From Treponema sp. (GTDB lineage Bacteria; Spirochaetota; Spirochaetia; Treponematales; Treponemataceae), in contig JAILNY010000074.1 in the NCBI GenBank assembly GCA_024691105.1, positions 1-37,855 on the forward strand: 37,855 nucleotides of DNA, written 5' to 3'. Positions 8,565-17,090 of this stretch are shown one piece after another. Both the position numbers and the translations under genes were made by a program. The notes below the pieces were generated by a model that ran no database searches, had not been told where the DNA came from, and saw only the letters and a program-made list of their open reading frames with translations. Position 1 is the first letter of the stretch, and every line of letters starts with the position of its first letter.

Positions 8565-11500
8565 GTGAATGCATTTGTAATTATTCTTGTCTCTGTGATT
8601 GTTTCATCAATTTTTGCTTTGGCATTAAAATTGATCGACAAAGACAACAATTCAATGGAAAAAGTAAAACGTTATGCCGACAAACGACAGGCGGAATTTG
8701 AAGCTTTTTTTAACGAGAAAGTTAAGCAGCTAAAAATGCATTCAGCGGAGCTTGACGGTCAGCAGCAGCAGGCAGTTGCCGCTGTAAGAAAACTTGATCA
8801 GCAGATTGGTGAATTTAAGGGAATGATTTCTTCCCTTGAAAAAGATACCGGCGCCGTTCACGTAATCGAAAATAAAATCAATTCTTATGGCAGCAAAATT
8901 AATGCCCTTACAGAAATGACTGCTGCGGTAGAAGATAATCTTATAAAGATTAAAAATGAATCAAACTATGTCGGCAAGGTTAACGACAAGATTGATGAAA
9001 GTAAAAAACAGCTTGAAAAACTTGAAAAACAGATTCCTGTTGTTGCGCAGGAATTCCAGAAAGTTAATGCAGAACAGCTTAAATCTATCGGCGTAGAACT
9101 TCTTAAAAAATATGATGAGCGTTCAAAAGAAATTGAAGCTGCTACAAAGCAGGCCGTTGCTCAGTATGACGATGTCAGAACAAAGATTAATTCTGATGTT
9201 GCAGGAATTTATGCAAATGCCGCAAAGAAGGTTGAAACACTTGAAGACGATGCATTTAAGCGCTTGAGTGAACTTGCACAGGAACGCGCTGCATCTTATA
9301 AGGCTTCGCTTGATGAGTCATACAAGAATCTTGAATCTTCTATGAGCGAACAGTTTGCAGCTGTTCAGAGTCAGATTGAAAATTCAATTACTTCTGTAAA
9401 TGAAGAACTTAACAATAACATCAATTCAATAAACGATGAGCTTTCTGGAAATGTAAATGCAGTTAATGAAGAATTGACAAAAACAATTGCAGACATTTCC
9501 GGAGCACAGCAGTCTCTTGAACAGCAGGTTGCTCAGATGAAGCAGACTGTTGAACAGCAGGTTGTTCAGATGCAGGAGCGCTACGATGTTCTGTTTGACA
9601 GTTCAATAAAACAGGCTGACGATAAAGAAAAAGCCGCTTACGAAAAATACTCGGCTGCTGCCAAGGCTCATATCGAAACCTTTAAGACAAACGTTGAAGA
9701 AAAAATTCATACAATGCAGGATACAATCAAACAGAATCTTGCTGACCTTAAGGCTCAGACAACATCTTCTGCAAAAGATGCCAAGGCTGCAATTGCAGAA
9801 CTTAAGGCAAGTTGTCAGGAAGCAGTTGCAGAAGCAAAGTCTTCTAATAAAGAGATGGATGCTCATAAGGCAGAAGTCGAAGCTGCAATCGTTCATTTTG
9901 AAAAAGAAACTGCTGCACGAATTGCAGATGTCAATAAGCGTCTTGAAGAAGCTGTCAAAAAGGCTGCAACTGCATACGATGCAAAGCAGACAGAAAATCT
10001 TGTTCAGCTTGATAAACAGCTTGAGGCTTACAAAAAGGATATGCAGTACAGATTCCAGCGGCTTGAAACGAGTAACGCTGACATCGATCAACTTGGAAAA
10101 GTGCTGCGTAAATCAATGATAGAAACTCAAAACCATGTTCTTTCAGACTTTAAGACATTTACGGATGCTACAAAGGTTCAGTCGGATAATCTTGCAAATC
10201 AGATTGCTGACCTTGAGTCTCATATGGAAGAGCTCAGAAGCGCTACTATCAGCAGCGTTTCAAGCCGCCTGTCTGACTTTGAGACCGAGTTTACAAATGA
10301 TCTTAAAGAAAGAGGAGAAGCTCTTCAGAACGACCTTACACAATGGAAACAGAACTTTGATTCAAAGATTGACGACTTTACAAAAGATTACGAGACTGAC
10401 CGAATCAGAATTGAAGAAAAGTATAACGAAGGTCTTGCAGAAAAGATTTCTGCTCTTGAATCAGATGCCTTTGGCAAAATAGAAAAAATTACTGCAGAGG
10501 TTCAGACTTCTGATAACAGCATTGCAAAGCAGATTGAACAGATGCAGAGTGCTGTACGTGACTTTGTAGATCAGTATAAAGCTGAACTTGAAACTGCAAT
10601 CAACACTTCTGATGAAACTCTTAAGCTTGAAACAGAAAAGCATGCACTTAAGGTTAAGGAGAATATCGAAGATTACGAAAAGCAGCTGCTTGAACAGATT
10701 GATCAGTTTAAGAATGAGATGTATGGAAAGCAGGATTCAAGCCGTTCTACCATTGATGCTGCGATTGCAGAGTTTGAAGAATGGAAGGAAAAACTTGCTT
10801 CTCAATTTGATGAGTCAAAAGAATTCTTTAATGAAAAACTTGAAGGCGTAAAATCTGTCGCAGATGATAAGGCGCTTGAAGTTAAGAACGAACTTGATTC
10901 ACTCGTTGACCAGTATCGTAAGGATACAGAAAACAAGCAGGAGGAGATTCAGCTTTCAATCGACAATCTTGATGATAAGACAAAATCTTCTATCAAAGAA
11001 TATGAGAATAAATCAGAAGAAATTGTTGCGCGTCTCGAAGATATGTATGAAAAGATGCTCAATACAACAGAGCAGAGAATTAAAGTTCAGAATGATAATT
11101 CAGAAAAGAAAATCAAGACTCTTGTTGAGCAGATTGAAAAGGCATCTAATGATAGCCGTGTTCGTCATGCCGACATGGTATTAAAGATTCAGAATGATCA
11201 GAATGATTTGCAGACACGTATTAATGATTTGAACAGCGAGATAAAGGAAGTTTCTTCTTTGATGTCTGTATTTGAAAAAGCAGAGAATATGAGACGTCAG
11301 CTTGATGATGAAATGAAGATTTTGTCTCAGACTTTTGAAAAAGTTGACGGCTTTAAGGTTGCTGCAGAAGCATTTAAGAATCAGTTTGATGCATTGTGCA
11401 GCATGAACAACGAAGCAGAAGTTCGTCTTGAAAAATTTAACACTGCACGTAAACAGATTGATGCACTTGAAAAGAATTTTAATAAGATTATCATAATGTC

Positions 11501-12143
11501 TGGCTCTATGGATGATAAAATCAGAGAGCTCCAGTCTGCGAGTGATGACCTTCAGTCAATGGAAGTAAAGGTAAGAAACTTCCAGGAGTCTTTGACCGGC
11601 ATTTCTATGAGCTATGAGCGTCTTGATAAAAAGGCCGAAGTAATCGATCGAGTTTCGCTTGATGTAGATAAATCGTTTGAGCAGTTAAAGCAGCTTGAAA
11701 CACGTATTGCAAACTGTAACCGTCAGGTTCAGTCTTTGCCTGAGGAAATTAAGGATGTTCAGAAGAATGTCGATGTTCTTATGAAAAATTCTAAGCACCT
11801 TGATGTTGCTGTTGAAAAACTTGACTCGCTCAATGATATGCTTAAGGATACAGAAGAACGTATTGAAAGAGTTCAGAACGATAGGGAAGGACTTGCAAGA
11901 GCTGAGGCTCGTATAGCAGATCTTTCTAAATCTGTTGATTCTAAGTTTACGGCACTTAAAGCAATTACAGAGGCTGATATTAAAAAGTCAGGTTCTTCGC
12001 GCTCTTCAAGTCGTGGACCATCGCCTCGTAAGAGAGAAAATATTCGTGCTCTTAAACAGCAGGGCTGGACAAATGAAGAAATTGCAGAAAGCTTAAAGGT
12101 TACTCTTGCAGAAGTTGAGCTTGTTCTTGAACTTCCAGAGTAA
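8565..12143 (+). CDS. SpiroCoCo-type giant coiled-coil membrane-anchored protein
   Basis: The start is GTG 8565, preceded by GGTGGG; the nearby ATG at 8569 is out of frame. Residues 3-23 form one hydrophobic helix (AFVIILVSVIVSSIFALAL), followed by more than 1100 residues of almost uninterrupted heptad-type coiled coil rich in Lys, Glu, Gln, Asp and Ala. It has few aromatic residues and no enzymatic motif. A short Ser/Arg linker (SGSSRSSSRG) leads to a compact C-terminal domain, about 1157-1192, of helix-turn-helix type (IRALKQQGWTNEEIAESLKV). This matches proteins annotated as the SpiroCoCo family in spirochaetes. The layout suggests a membrane-tethered cytoplasmic filament or scaffold, possibly binding DNA or a partner through the tail; function is inferred. 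The 31-bp gap suggests co-transcription with the HAD gene. A terminator follows. Confidence 0.8.
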   Translation: MNAFVIILVSVIVSSIFALALKLIDKDNNSMEKVKRYADKRQAEFEAFFNEKVKQLKMHSAELDGQQQQAVAAVRKLDQQIGEFKGMISSLEKDTGAVHVIENKINSYGSKINALTEMTAAVEDNLIKIKNESNYVGKVNDKIDESKKQLEKLEKQIPVVAQEFQKVNAEQLKSIGVELLKKYDERSKEIEAATKQAVAQYDDVRTKINSDVAGIYANAAKKVETLEDDAFKRLSELAQERAASYKASLDESYKNLESSMSEQFAAVQSQIENSITSVNEELNNNINSINDELSGNVNAVNEELTKTIADISGAQQSLEQQVAQMKQTVEQQVVQMQERYDVLFDSSIKQADDKEKAAYEKYSAAAKAHIETFKTNVEEKIHTMQDTIKQNLADLKAQTTSSAKDAKAAIAELKASCQEAVAEAKSSNKEMDAHKAEVEAAIVHFEKETAARIADVNKRLEEAVKKAATAYDAKQTENLVQLDKQLEAYKKDMQYRFQRLETSNADIDQLGKVLRKSMIETQNHVLSDFKTFTDATKVQSDNLANQIADLESHMEELRSATISSVSSRLSDFETEFTNDLKERGEALQNDLTQWKQNFDSKIDDFTKDYETDRIRIEEKYNEGLAEKISALESDAFGKIEKITAEVQTSDNSIAKQIEQMQSAVRDFVDQYKAELETAINTSDETLKLETEKHALKVKENIEDYEKQLLEQIDQFKNEMYGKQDSSRSTIDAAIAEFEEWKEKLASQFDESKEFFNEKLEGVKSVADDKALEVKNELDSLVDQYRKDTENKQEEIQLSIDNLDDKTKSSIKEYENKSEEIVARLEDMYEKMLNTTEQRIKVQNDNSEKKIKTLVEQIEKASNDSRVRHADMVLKIQNDQNDLQTRINDLNSEIKEVSSLMSVFEKAENMRRQLDDEMKILSQTFEKVDGFKVAAEAFKNQFDALCSMNNEAEVRLEKFNTARKQIDALEKNFNKIIIMSGSMDDKIRELQSASDDLQSMEVKVRNFQESLTGISMSYERLDKKAEVIDRVSLDVDKSFEQLKQLETRIANCNRQVQSLPEEIKDVQKNVDVLMKNSKHLDVAVEKLDSLNDMLKDTEERIERVQNDREGLARAEARIADLSKSVDSKFTALKAITEADIKKSGSSRSSSRGPSPRKRENIRALKQQGWTNEEIAESLKVTLAEVELVLELPE

Positions 12144-12207
12144 TAAGTTAATAAAGTGATTTAAGAAAAGTTTTAAGTAAATATATTTAATTAAAATTGA
12201 ATTTAAG

Positions 12208-12237
12208 ACGCGCGGGTTTTAAGTCTGCGCGTTTTTT
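12208..12237 (+). terminator. intrinsic terminator after the coiled-coil gene
   Basis: ACGCGC (12208-12213) pairs with GCGCGT (12227-12232) around a 13-nt loop, followed by a T-run on the + strand. The T-run contains the complement of the ispDF stop codon (12236-12238), so the convergent genes are tightly packed. The minus-strand exit of the same hairpin lacks a T-run. Confidence 0.7.
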
Positions 12238-13432
12238 ATTTTTTAAGAAGACAGGTTGCAAAAACTTCGATACAGTTGCCGTTTCCGACATCGCCGAGTT
12301 TTTCACCTGTCTTTGCTTTTATAAAAATTTTATCTTCTGACTCATCGAGTGTCTGGGCAATCGATGTAATTACCTGGTTACGATAATCTAGGAATTTTGG
12401 TTTTTGTAAAAGAATTACGATGTCAAGATTTTCAAGAGACCAGCCGTTATTTTTAACATCGGCCCATGCAGCGCTTAATAATTTTTTTGAGTCGGCATCT
12501 TTATATGCAGGATCCGTGTCTGGAAAATAACTTCCGATATCTCCAAGGTGACTTGCCCCAAGAACAGCATCGGTTACAGCGTGTAATACGGCATCTCCAT
12601 CTGAGTGACCATCTTCTCCCTTTTCGTAAGGAATATGAATGCCGCCTAACATAAGTTTTCGTCCTTCAACAAGGACGTGCTTGTCATAACCGAGTCCTGT
12701 TCTTATCATAGAGTTTTCCTGCTGTAAGTCTTTTGAATATGTAATTTTTTTGTTTGTAATTTCGCCGTCAAAGACAAAGGTTTTATTACCGGAATATTTG
12801 TCAAATATTTCTGTATCGTCTGTGTATTCAATTTTGTCATCGTGCGCTTTTTTGTGACAGTAAAGGATTTTATCAAACATAAATCCTTGTGGTGTCTGTA
12901 CTGCACGCAGAGAACTTCGCAAAAGATGATTTTTAATAAAACCGTCCTGATCAATTTGTTTTTGTGTATCAACAACAGAAATTGCAGGAACGCTTGCACC
13001 ATATTTAATTGTGTATTCAATCGAATTTTTTACCAGTTCTTCTGATAAAAAAGGGCGGGCGCCGTCGTGTATTAAAACGTAAGCTGGGCGAGTTTGGGAG
13101 TTGATGTCTAAAAAGTTCAGCGCATTATAAACAGATTCCTGTCGAGTTGAGCCGCCTTCGACAAAAAAGATGTCGATTTTATTTTTGGTAAGATTTAAAA
13201 TTTGTGGATTTTTATAAAGAGCAATTTGGGCCTGCTCTTTGTTGTATTTTTTATCGCCCTGTGGAATTACAATTGTAAGACTTGAAATTAATTTTGTTTT
13301 TAAAAAAGAGAGGGCGGCTTCTGAAAGAACTGTTCCATTTTTAAGTGGAAGGTATTCTTTTTTTATGCTGCCGCCCATTCTTGTTGATGAACCGGCTGCG
13401 ACTATAACAAGTGCAATCTGTTCCTGATTCAT
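12236..13432 (-). CDS. ispDF: bifunctional IspD/IspF of the MEP isoprenoid pathway
   Basis: One 398-aa polypeptide carries two MEP-pathway steps. The N-terminal half is IspD (2-C-methyl-D-erythritol 4-phosphate cytidylyltransferase), with the nucleotide-binding loop VAAGSSTRMGG at 11-21, lysines 24-25, HDGARPF at 122-128 and TPQGF at 180-184. The C-terminal half, from about residue 242, is IspF (2-C-methyl-D-erythritol 2,4-cyclodiphosphate synthase): GYDKH gives metal ligands Asp250 and His252, and GHSDGDAVLH gives the third, His284. IspE (the step between) is not in the window. Fused IspDF is known in several bacteria. The gene follows carD by 8 bp, so the two are almost certainly co-transcribed. 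Confidence 0.95.
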   Translation of the reverse strand: MNQEQIALVIVAAGSSTRMGGSIKKEYLPLKNGTVLSEAALSFLKTKLISSLTIVIPQGDKKYNKEQAQIALYKNPQILNLTKNKIDIFFVEGGSTRQESVYNALNFLDINSQTRPAYVLIHDGARPFLSEELVKNSIEYTIKYGASVPAISVVDTQKQIDQDGFIKNHLLRSSLRAVQTPQGFMFDKILYCHKKAHDDKIEYTDDTEIFDKYSGNKTFVFDGEITNKKITYSKDLQQENSMIRTGLGYDKHVLVEGRKLMLGGIHIPYEKGEDGHSDGDAVLHAVTDAVLGASHLGDIGSYFPDTDPAYKDADSKKLLSAAWADVKNNGWSLENLDIVILLQKPKFLDYRNQVITSIAQTLDESEDKIFIKAKTGEKLGDVGNGNCIEVFATCLLKK

Positions 13433-13440
13433 ATCACTAT

Positions 13441-14148
13441 TTATTCGTCGTAGTCATCATCAAAATCATCGTCTGATTCATCTTCTAATGATTCTGTGTC
13501 GTCATCTGACTCGTCATCATCATCGTCGTCGTCATCATCACGAGATCTTCTTCTCTTCTTGTCGTCTTCTTCATCTTCCATGTCAAAGTCATCATCATCA
13601 TCGTCATCCTGTGCAATGATGTGTTTAACTTTTGGAGTTGATCCTGGTGGTTCAAGTTTTTCATGGATAAGATTTTCAATTTCTTTTTGTGTCTTTCCTA
13701 ATGCAAAACTGATTTCATCTTCAAGAAGCTTTTTTGCAGAATCATAGAGTTTTCGTTCCTGAATAGGAAGTTCTTTAACTTTACTTCTGTTGTAAAGACA
13801 GCGTACAATCTGTGCGATGTCTGCAATGCTTCCTTTTTTGAGAAGCTCAAGGTTCATCTGGTAGCGGAGCTTCCAGTCCGAAGTAATAGGTTCAAAATCT
13901 TCAGAAAGCATGTTCAATGCTTTTTTTGCTTCTGCAGGTTCTACGATTGAACGGATTCCCAATTCCTTTGCATTATCTACAGGAACCATAACAATCATGT
14001 CAGATACTTCAAGGTAAATTTTATAATAGTGTGCTAATTCACCGTTGAATTCTTTATCAAAGATTTCTATAATCTTTCCAACACCCTGACTAGGGTATAC
14101 AATTTGTTGATTGACTTTAAATTCTGTCTTAATTCTCGACTTAGCCAT
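13441..14148 (-). CDS. carD: CarD/CdnL-family RNA polymerase-binding regulator with acidic tail
   Basis: Residues 8-75 form the RNA polymerase beta-subunit interacting domain (KVNQQIVYPSQGVGKIIEIF, then VMVPVDNAKELGIR), and residues 80-165 the helical DNA-contacting domain (DWKLRYQMNLELLKKGS). Family members stabilise open complexes at many promoters, especially rRNA promoters. The usual length is about 160-170 residues; this protein adds residues 181-235, almost all Asp/Glu, interrupted by the basic island KKRRRSR at 197-203. The acidic tail could mimic DNA or tune polymerase binding (inference). A TATAAT box ends 6 nt before the ATG and there is no ribosome-binding site, so the mRNA may be leaderless. 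The promoter is coupled to that of the divergent helicase. Confidence 0.92.
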   Translation of the reverse strand: MAKSRIKTEFKVNQQIVYPSQGVGKIIEIFDKEFNGELAHYYKIYLEVSDMIVMVPVDNAKELGIRSIVEPAEAKKALNMLSEDFEPITSDWKLRYQMNLELLKKGSIADIAQIVRCLYNRSKVKELPIQERKLYDSAKKLLEDEISFALGKTQKEIENLIHEKLEPPGSTPKVKHIIAQDDDDDDDFDMEDEEDDKKRRRSRDDDDDDDDDESDDDTESLEDESDDDFDDDYDE

Positions 14149-14154
14149 ATTTCT

Positions 14155-14183
14155 ATTATAGCAAAAATGCGCAGCTCTTGCAA
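14155..14183 (-). promoter_or_regulatory. carD promoter, sharing its -35 box with the helicase promoter
   Basis: On the minus strand: TTGCAA (14183-14178), 17-bp spacer, TATAAT (14160-14155), then 6 nt to the carD ATG (14148). The expected start site falls on the start codon itself. Confidence 0.65.
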
Positions 14184-14206
14184 CGATTCCACTTTTAATT
14201 TATTAT
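14178..14206 (+). promoter_or_regulatory. helicase promoter, sharing its -35 box with the carD promoter
   Basis: TTGCAA (14178-14183), 17-bp spacer, TATTAT (14201-14206), then 12 nt to ATG 14219. TTGCAA is its own reverse complement, so the same six base pairs serve as the -35 box for both directions with identical spacing. Confidence 0.6.
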
Positions 14207-14218
14207 CTTACAATATTT

Positions 14219-16123
14219 ATGGAAAATTTTGACGATATCACAGACGAATCAAAAATCATTAATGAATCAGAAATCACAGACGAAAACATTACAGATGAAG
14301 CAGAAACAATCAGTTTTGAAGATTTAGGTTTAGATGAAAAGATTTTGACAGCAATCGAAAAGAAGGGGTTTAAGACACCTTCTCCGATTCAGGTTTTGGC
14401 AATCCCGCGTCTTTTAGGCGGTGATTCAAATGTTATTGCACGCGCACGTACAGGAACAGGAAAGACGGCCGCCTTTGGGCTTCCTCTTGTACAGACCTTG
14501 CGCGAGAGAAAGGATTGTGTACGCGCTCTTATTCTTGAGCCGACACGTGAGCTTGCAGTTCAGACTGCAAAAGAAATGCAGTCCTTTACAGAGGATGCGC
14601 TTCCGCATACATGCGTCGTTTATGGCGGCGCAAGCATGGGGCAGCAGATTCGTGACCTTAAGAGGGGAACAGAAATTGTTACAGGAACTCCTGGTCGCGT
14701 AAAGGATCTTATTGACCGTGGTGTACTGGACCTCTCTAAGATAGAATATTTTATTCTTGATGAAGGCGATGAAATGCTTGATATGGGCTTTATCGAAGAC
14801 ATCGAAGAAATATTTTCTAAGGCTAATCCAGACTGCCGCGTTTTATTATTCAGTGCGACAATGCCTGCTCCGATTTTAAAAATTGCCCAGAAATTTATGG
14901 GTGAATATGAAATCGTAGAAGAAGAAGGTGTTCTTGAAGAACCTCTTTTAATTGAACAGCGTTACTGGATGGTGCGCGAAAGCGACAAGATTGAAGCACT
15001 CGTAAGGCTTATAGATTTGAGTCCTGATTTTTATGGTCTTGTATTTACTCAGACAAAAAATGATGCAGATACTGTTTCTAAGATGCTGGACGAAAAAGGC
15101 TACGAGGCTGCGGCTTTACACGGAGATATTCCTCAGAGCCAGAGAGAAAAGGTTCTTGGAAGATTCCGTTCTAAAAAGACCCGTATTCTTGTTGCAACAG
15201 ATGTTGCCGCCCGAGGTATTGATATTTCGGGATTAAGTCACGTTGTAAACTATTCGCTTCCGTTTGATGCATCGACTTATGTTCACAGAATCGGGCGTAC
15301 TGGAAGAGCCGGCTCGGCTGGAATGGCATTTACTTTTGTAACTCCAAGTGAGCGCCGAAAGCTTGGGTTCTTAAAAGCCGGCGTTGCAAAGGCAAGTAAG
15401 GGAGATTTGATTGAAGAAAAGATTCCGTCAATTGATGCTGTTCTTGAAGTAAAGAAAAATCGTATTCTCGAAGATCTGAAGAAAAAGGTATTAAAGCATT
15501 CTAAGCTTGATGAATATTTTGTAAATATGGCATCGCTTCTTTGTGGTGCTTCTGATTCTGAATCAGAACCAGAGCTGAGCGTGGAAGAAGTTCTGGCAAG
15601 AGTTCTTTCTGTAATGTACGGTTCTTCAATTGATAAAAAACGTTACGCTGTAATTAAGCCTGTTACAGAAGAACGCGGTGGCAGAGACCGTGACCGCAGC
15701 GTAAGGGTAAAACCAAATCAGGCGCGATTGTATGTTCAGCTTGGAAAAAAAGACGGATACAATGCTAAAAAGATTTCTGAATATTTCAGTAAGCTTTTAA
15801 ATATTCCAAATCATCAGGTTGATAAAATTGATGTAGCTTCAACCTTTACTTTGTTAAATCTTCCAAAGCAGGCGGCTCTTAAGGTTCTTGAGATTTCTAA
15901 AAAAGACAAGAAATTTGTTCATGTTCACTTAGACTCAAAGTCAGAAAATACGATTAAAGCTGGTAGTGGACACGGACGTAGTGAAGGAAGTCGCTCAAGA
16001 GAACGTTCTTCTAAAGGAGAAGGACGAACAGGCCGCGCAAAGAGTTCAGCTAAAACTGAGCGAACAGGAAAATCAAAAAGCGAAGGCCGCGCAAGCTTAT
16101 ACAAGAAAAAGGCAAAAAAATAA
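14219..16123 (+). CDS. DEAD-box RNA helicase with DbpA-type RNA-binding domain
   Basis: This 634-aa protein has an acidic N-terminal extension (1-30), then a complete helicase core: Q-motif region (FKTPSPIQ), motif I ARTGTGKT (about 76-83), PTRELAVQ, TPGR, motif II at 181-184, SAT (FSATMP), ARGID and HRIGRTGRAG. Motif II reads DEGD rather than DEAD. A DbpA-type RNA-binding domain follows at about residues 500-575 (ARLYVQLGKKDGY, then KIDVASTFTLLNLP); in DbpA and CsdA/DeaD relatives this targets 23S rRNA. The tail is a basic Arg/Ser/Gly/Lys segment. Likely roles are ribosome assembly or RNA unwinding in the cold. The name deaD/csdA is possible but cannot be separated from other DbpA-domain helicases. 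It is divergent from carD, and its stop codon lies inside the terminator stem. Confidence 0.92.
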   Translation: MENFDDITDESKIINESEITDENITDEAETISFEDLGLDEKILTAIEKKGFKTPSPIQVLAIPRLLGGDSNVIARARTGTGKTAAFGLPLVQTLRERKDCVRALILEPTRELAVQTAKEMQSFTEDALPHTCVVYGGASMGQQIRDLKRGTEIVTGTPGRVKDLIDRGVLDLSKIEYFILDEGDEMLDMGFIEDIEEIFSKANPDCRVLLFSATMPAPILKIAQKFMGEYEIVEEEGVLEEPLLIEQRYWMVRESDKIEALVRLIDLSPDFYGLVFTQTKNDADTVSKMLDEKGYEAAALHGDIPQSQREKVLGRFRSKKTRILVATDVAARGIDISGLSHVVNYSLPFDASTYVHRIGRTGRAGSAGMAFTFVTPSERRKLGFLKAGVAKASKGDLIEEKIPSIDAVLEVKKNRILEDLKKKVLKHSKLDEYFVNMASLLCGASDSESEPELSVEEVLARVLSVMYGSSIDKKRYAVIKPVTEERGGRDRDRSVRVKPNQARLYVQLGKKDGYNAKKISEYFSKLLNIPNHQVDKIDVASTFTLLNLPKQAALKVLEISKKDKKFVHVHLDSKSENTIKAGSGHGRSEGSRSRERSSKGEGRTGRAKSSAKTERTGKSKSEGRASLYKKKAKK

Positions 16124-16160
16124 GTGCATTGCAAATCAGCAAAGCACTTATGCATTTTGA
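16120..16160. terminator. bidirectional terminator between the helicase gene and the convergent operon
   Basis: ATAAGTGC (16120-16127) pairs with GCACTTAT (16144-16151); inside it TTGC pairs with GCAA across a 1x1 internal loop. T-rich sequence follows on the + strand (TTTTGATTTTTATT) and a run of T on the minus strand. The helicase stop codon (16121-16123) is within the left arm. Confidence 0.8.
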
Positions 16161-16166
16161 TTTTTA

Positions 16167-17078
16167 TTATTTAATTTTTTTTGCAACATTAACCTGGCCA
16201 GAGTTTACACAGTATTCTTTGAGCCAGGTTTTTATTGGAAGAATCCAGTTGTCACCTGTAATTCCGACAAGAAGGAATCTCTCGTAAATAAAGTACATGT
16301 AGTCCTTTAGTTCTTTCTGGTCATGTTCCGGAATATCTGTTTTAATAAACATGTCACGCAAAAATTGAATCCCATCTTCTGCTGTAAAATACGGATGCAG
16401 TAAAACTGACATCATGTAAAGTGCTGCCGGAATACAGTTTACGCTGTGTTGTTTGATATAGAGAACCGTTTCTGCAATCTTAATTGCATCATCGTAAATT
16501 TCTTCAAGATAAAACTTTTTTTCTTCTTCTGTAAAATCAGTCGACTCCGCAAAAAGCTTTCGATAAAAGGCCCAAACAAGACTTACGACACTTATATGAA
16601 GACTTGGCACGCAAAGATAATGCGGGTCAAAAAAATGAATCATTCTAAAATAAAACATTTTGTAATAGCGCGGGCGCTTTGTCGTTGACATGCAGACTTT
16701 ATACACGCGTGCTGCCGATTTATAAGTAAGCGTAATTTTTTTTACAAAATCTCTGATGATCGGCTTTGCTCTTTTTGGACCAAGTCTGAATAAGATCATT
16801 GTCAGCGGGCGAAGCCAGAACGCTGTAAAATCAAGATAGGTTCCGATTTTTTTTGGAGTGAACGGAATTTTATCATCAAGTTCATTATCCACTTTTGCAA
16901 TAGGAGTTTGTGTAAATCCAAATTTTCTTGCAAATTGATTTAAGAAAAAGTGAACGAGAACCGTTTTAATAAAATAGATTCCGCGTAGACCGAGATCCCA
17001 GTTGGTAAAAATAAAGAGGAGTCCAAGGCCATGGTTGTAAGTTCGTATAGGTTTTATCTTGTTTGTCTTAGTCTTCAC
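16167..17078 (-). CDS. hypothetical protein with a PSLH motif
   Basis: The start is GTG 17078, 12 bp after the stop of the NFACT gene, so this is probably the last gene of the 19881-16167 operon. The 303-aa product is basic and rich in Phe, Tyr and Leu, with several moderately hydrophobic stretches (LGLLFIFTNWDLGLRGIYF; HISVVSLVWAFY; CIPAALYMMSVLL), so membrane association is likely. KRPRYYK followed by CVPSLHISVV recalls the RP and PS(G/L)H phosphatase motifs of the PAP2 superfamily, but the third motif (SR...H...D) is not evident. I treat this as a suggestion, not an assignment. Confidence 0.6.
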   Translation of the reverse strand: MKTKTNKIKPIRTYNHGLGLLFIFTNWDLGLRGIYFIKTVLVHFFLNQFARKFGFTQTPIAKVDNELDDKIPFTPKKIGTYLDFTAFWLRPLTMILFRLGPKRAKPIIRDFVKKITLTYKSAARVYKVCMSTTKRPRYYKMFYFRMIHFFDPHYLCVPSLHISVVSLVWAFYRKLFAESTDFTEEEKKFYLEEIYDDAIKIAETVLYIKQHSVNCIPAALYMMSVLLHPYFTAEDGIQFLRDMFIKTDIPEHDQKELKDYMYFIYERFLLVGITGDNWILPIKTWLKEYCVNSGQVNVAKKIK

Positions 17079-17090
17079 TGAGAATACCCG

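Noticed and set aside
13496..13747. Serine-rich + strand ORF (83 aa)
   Set aside because: It is the antisense reading of the poly-Asp codons of carD; GAT/GAC repeats read as Ser on the other strand.
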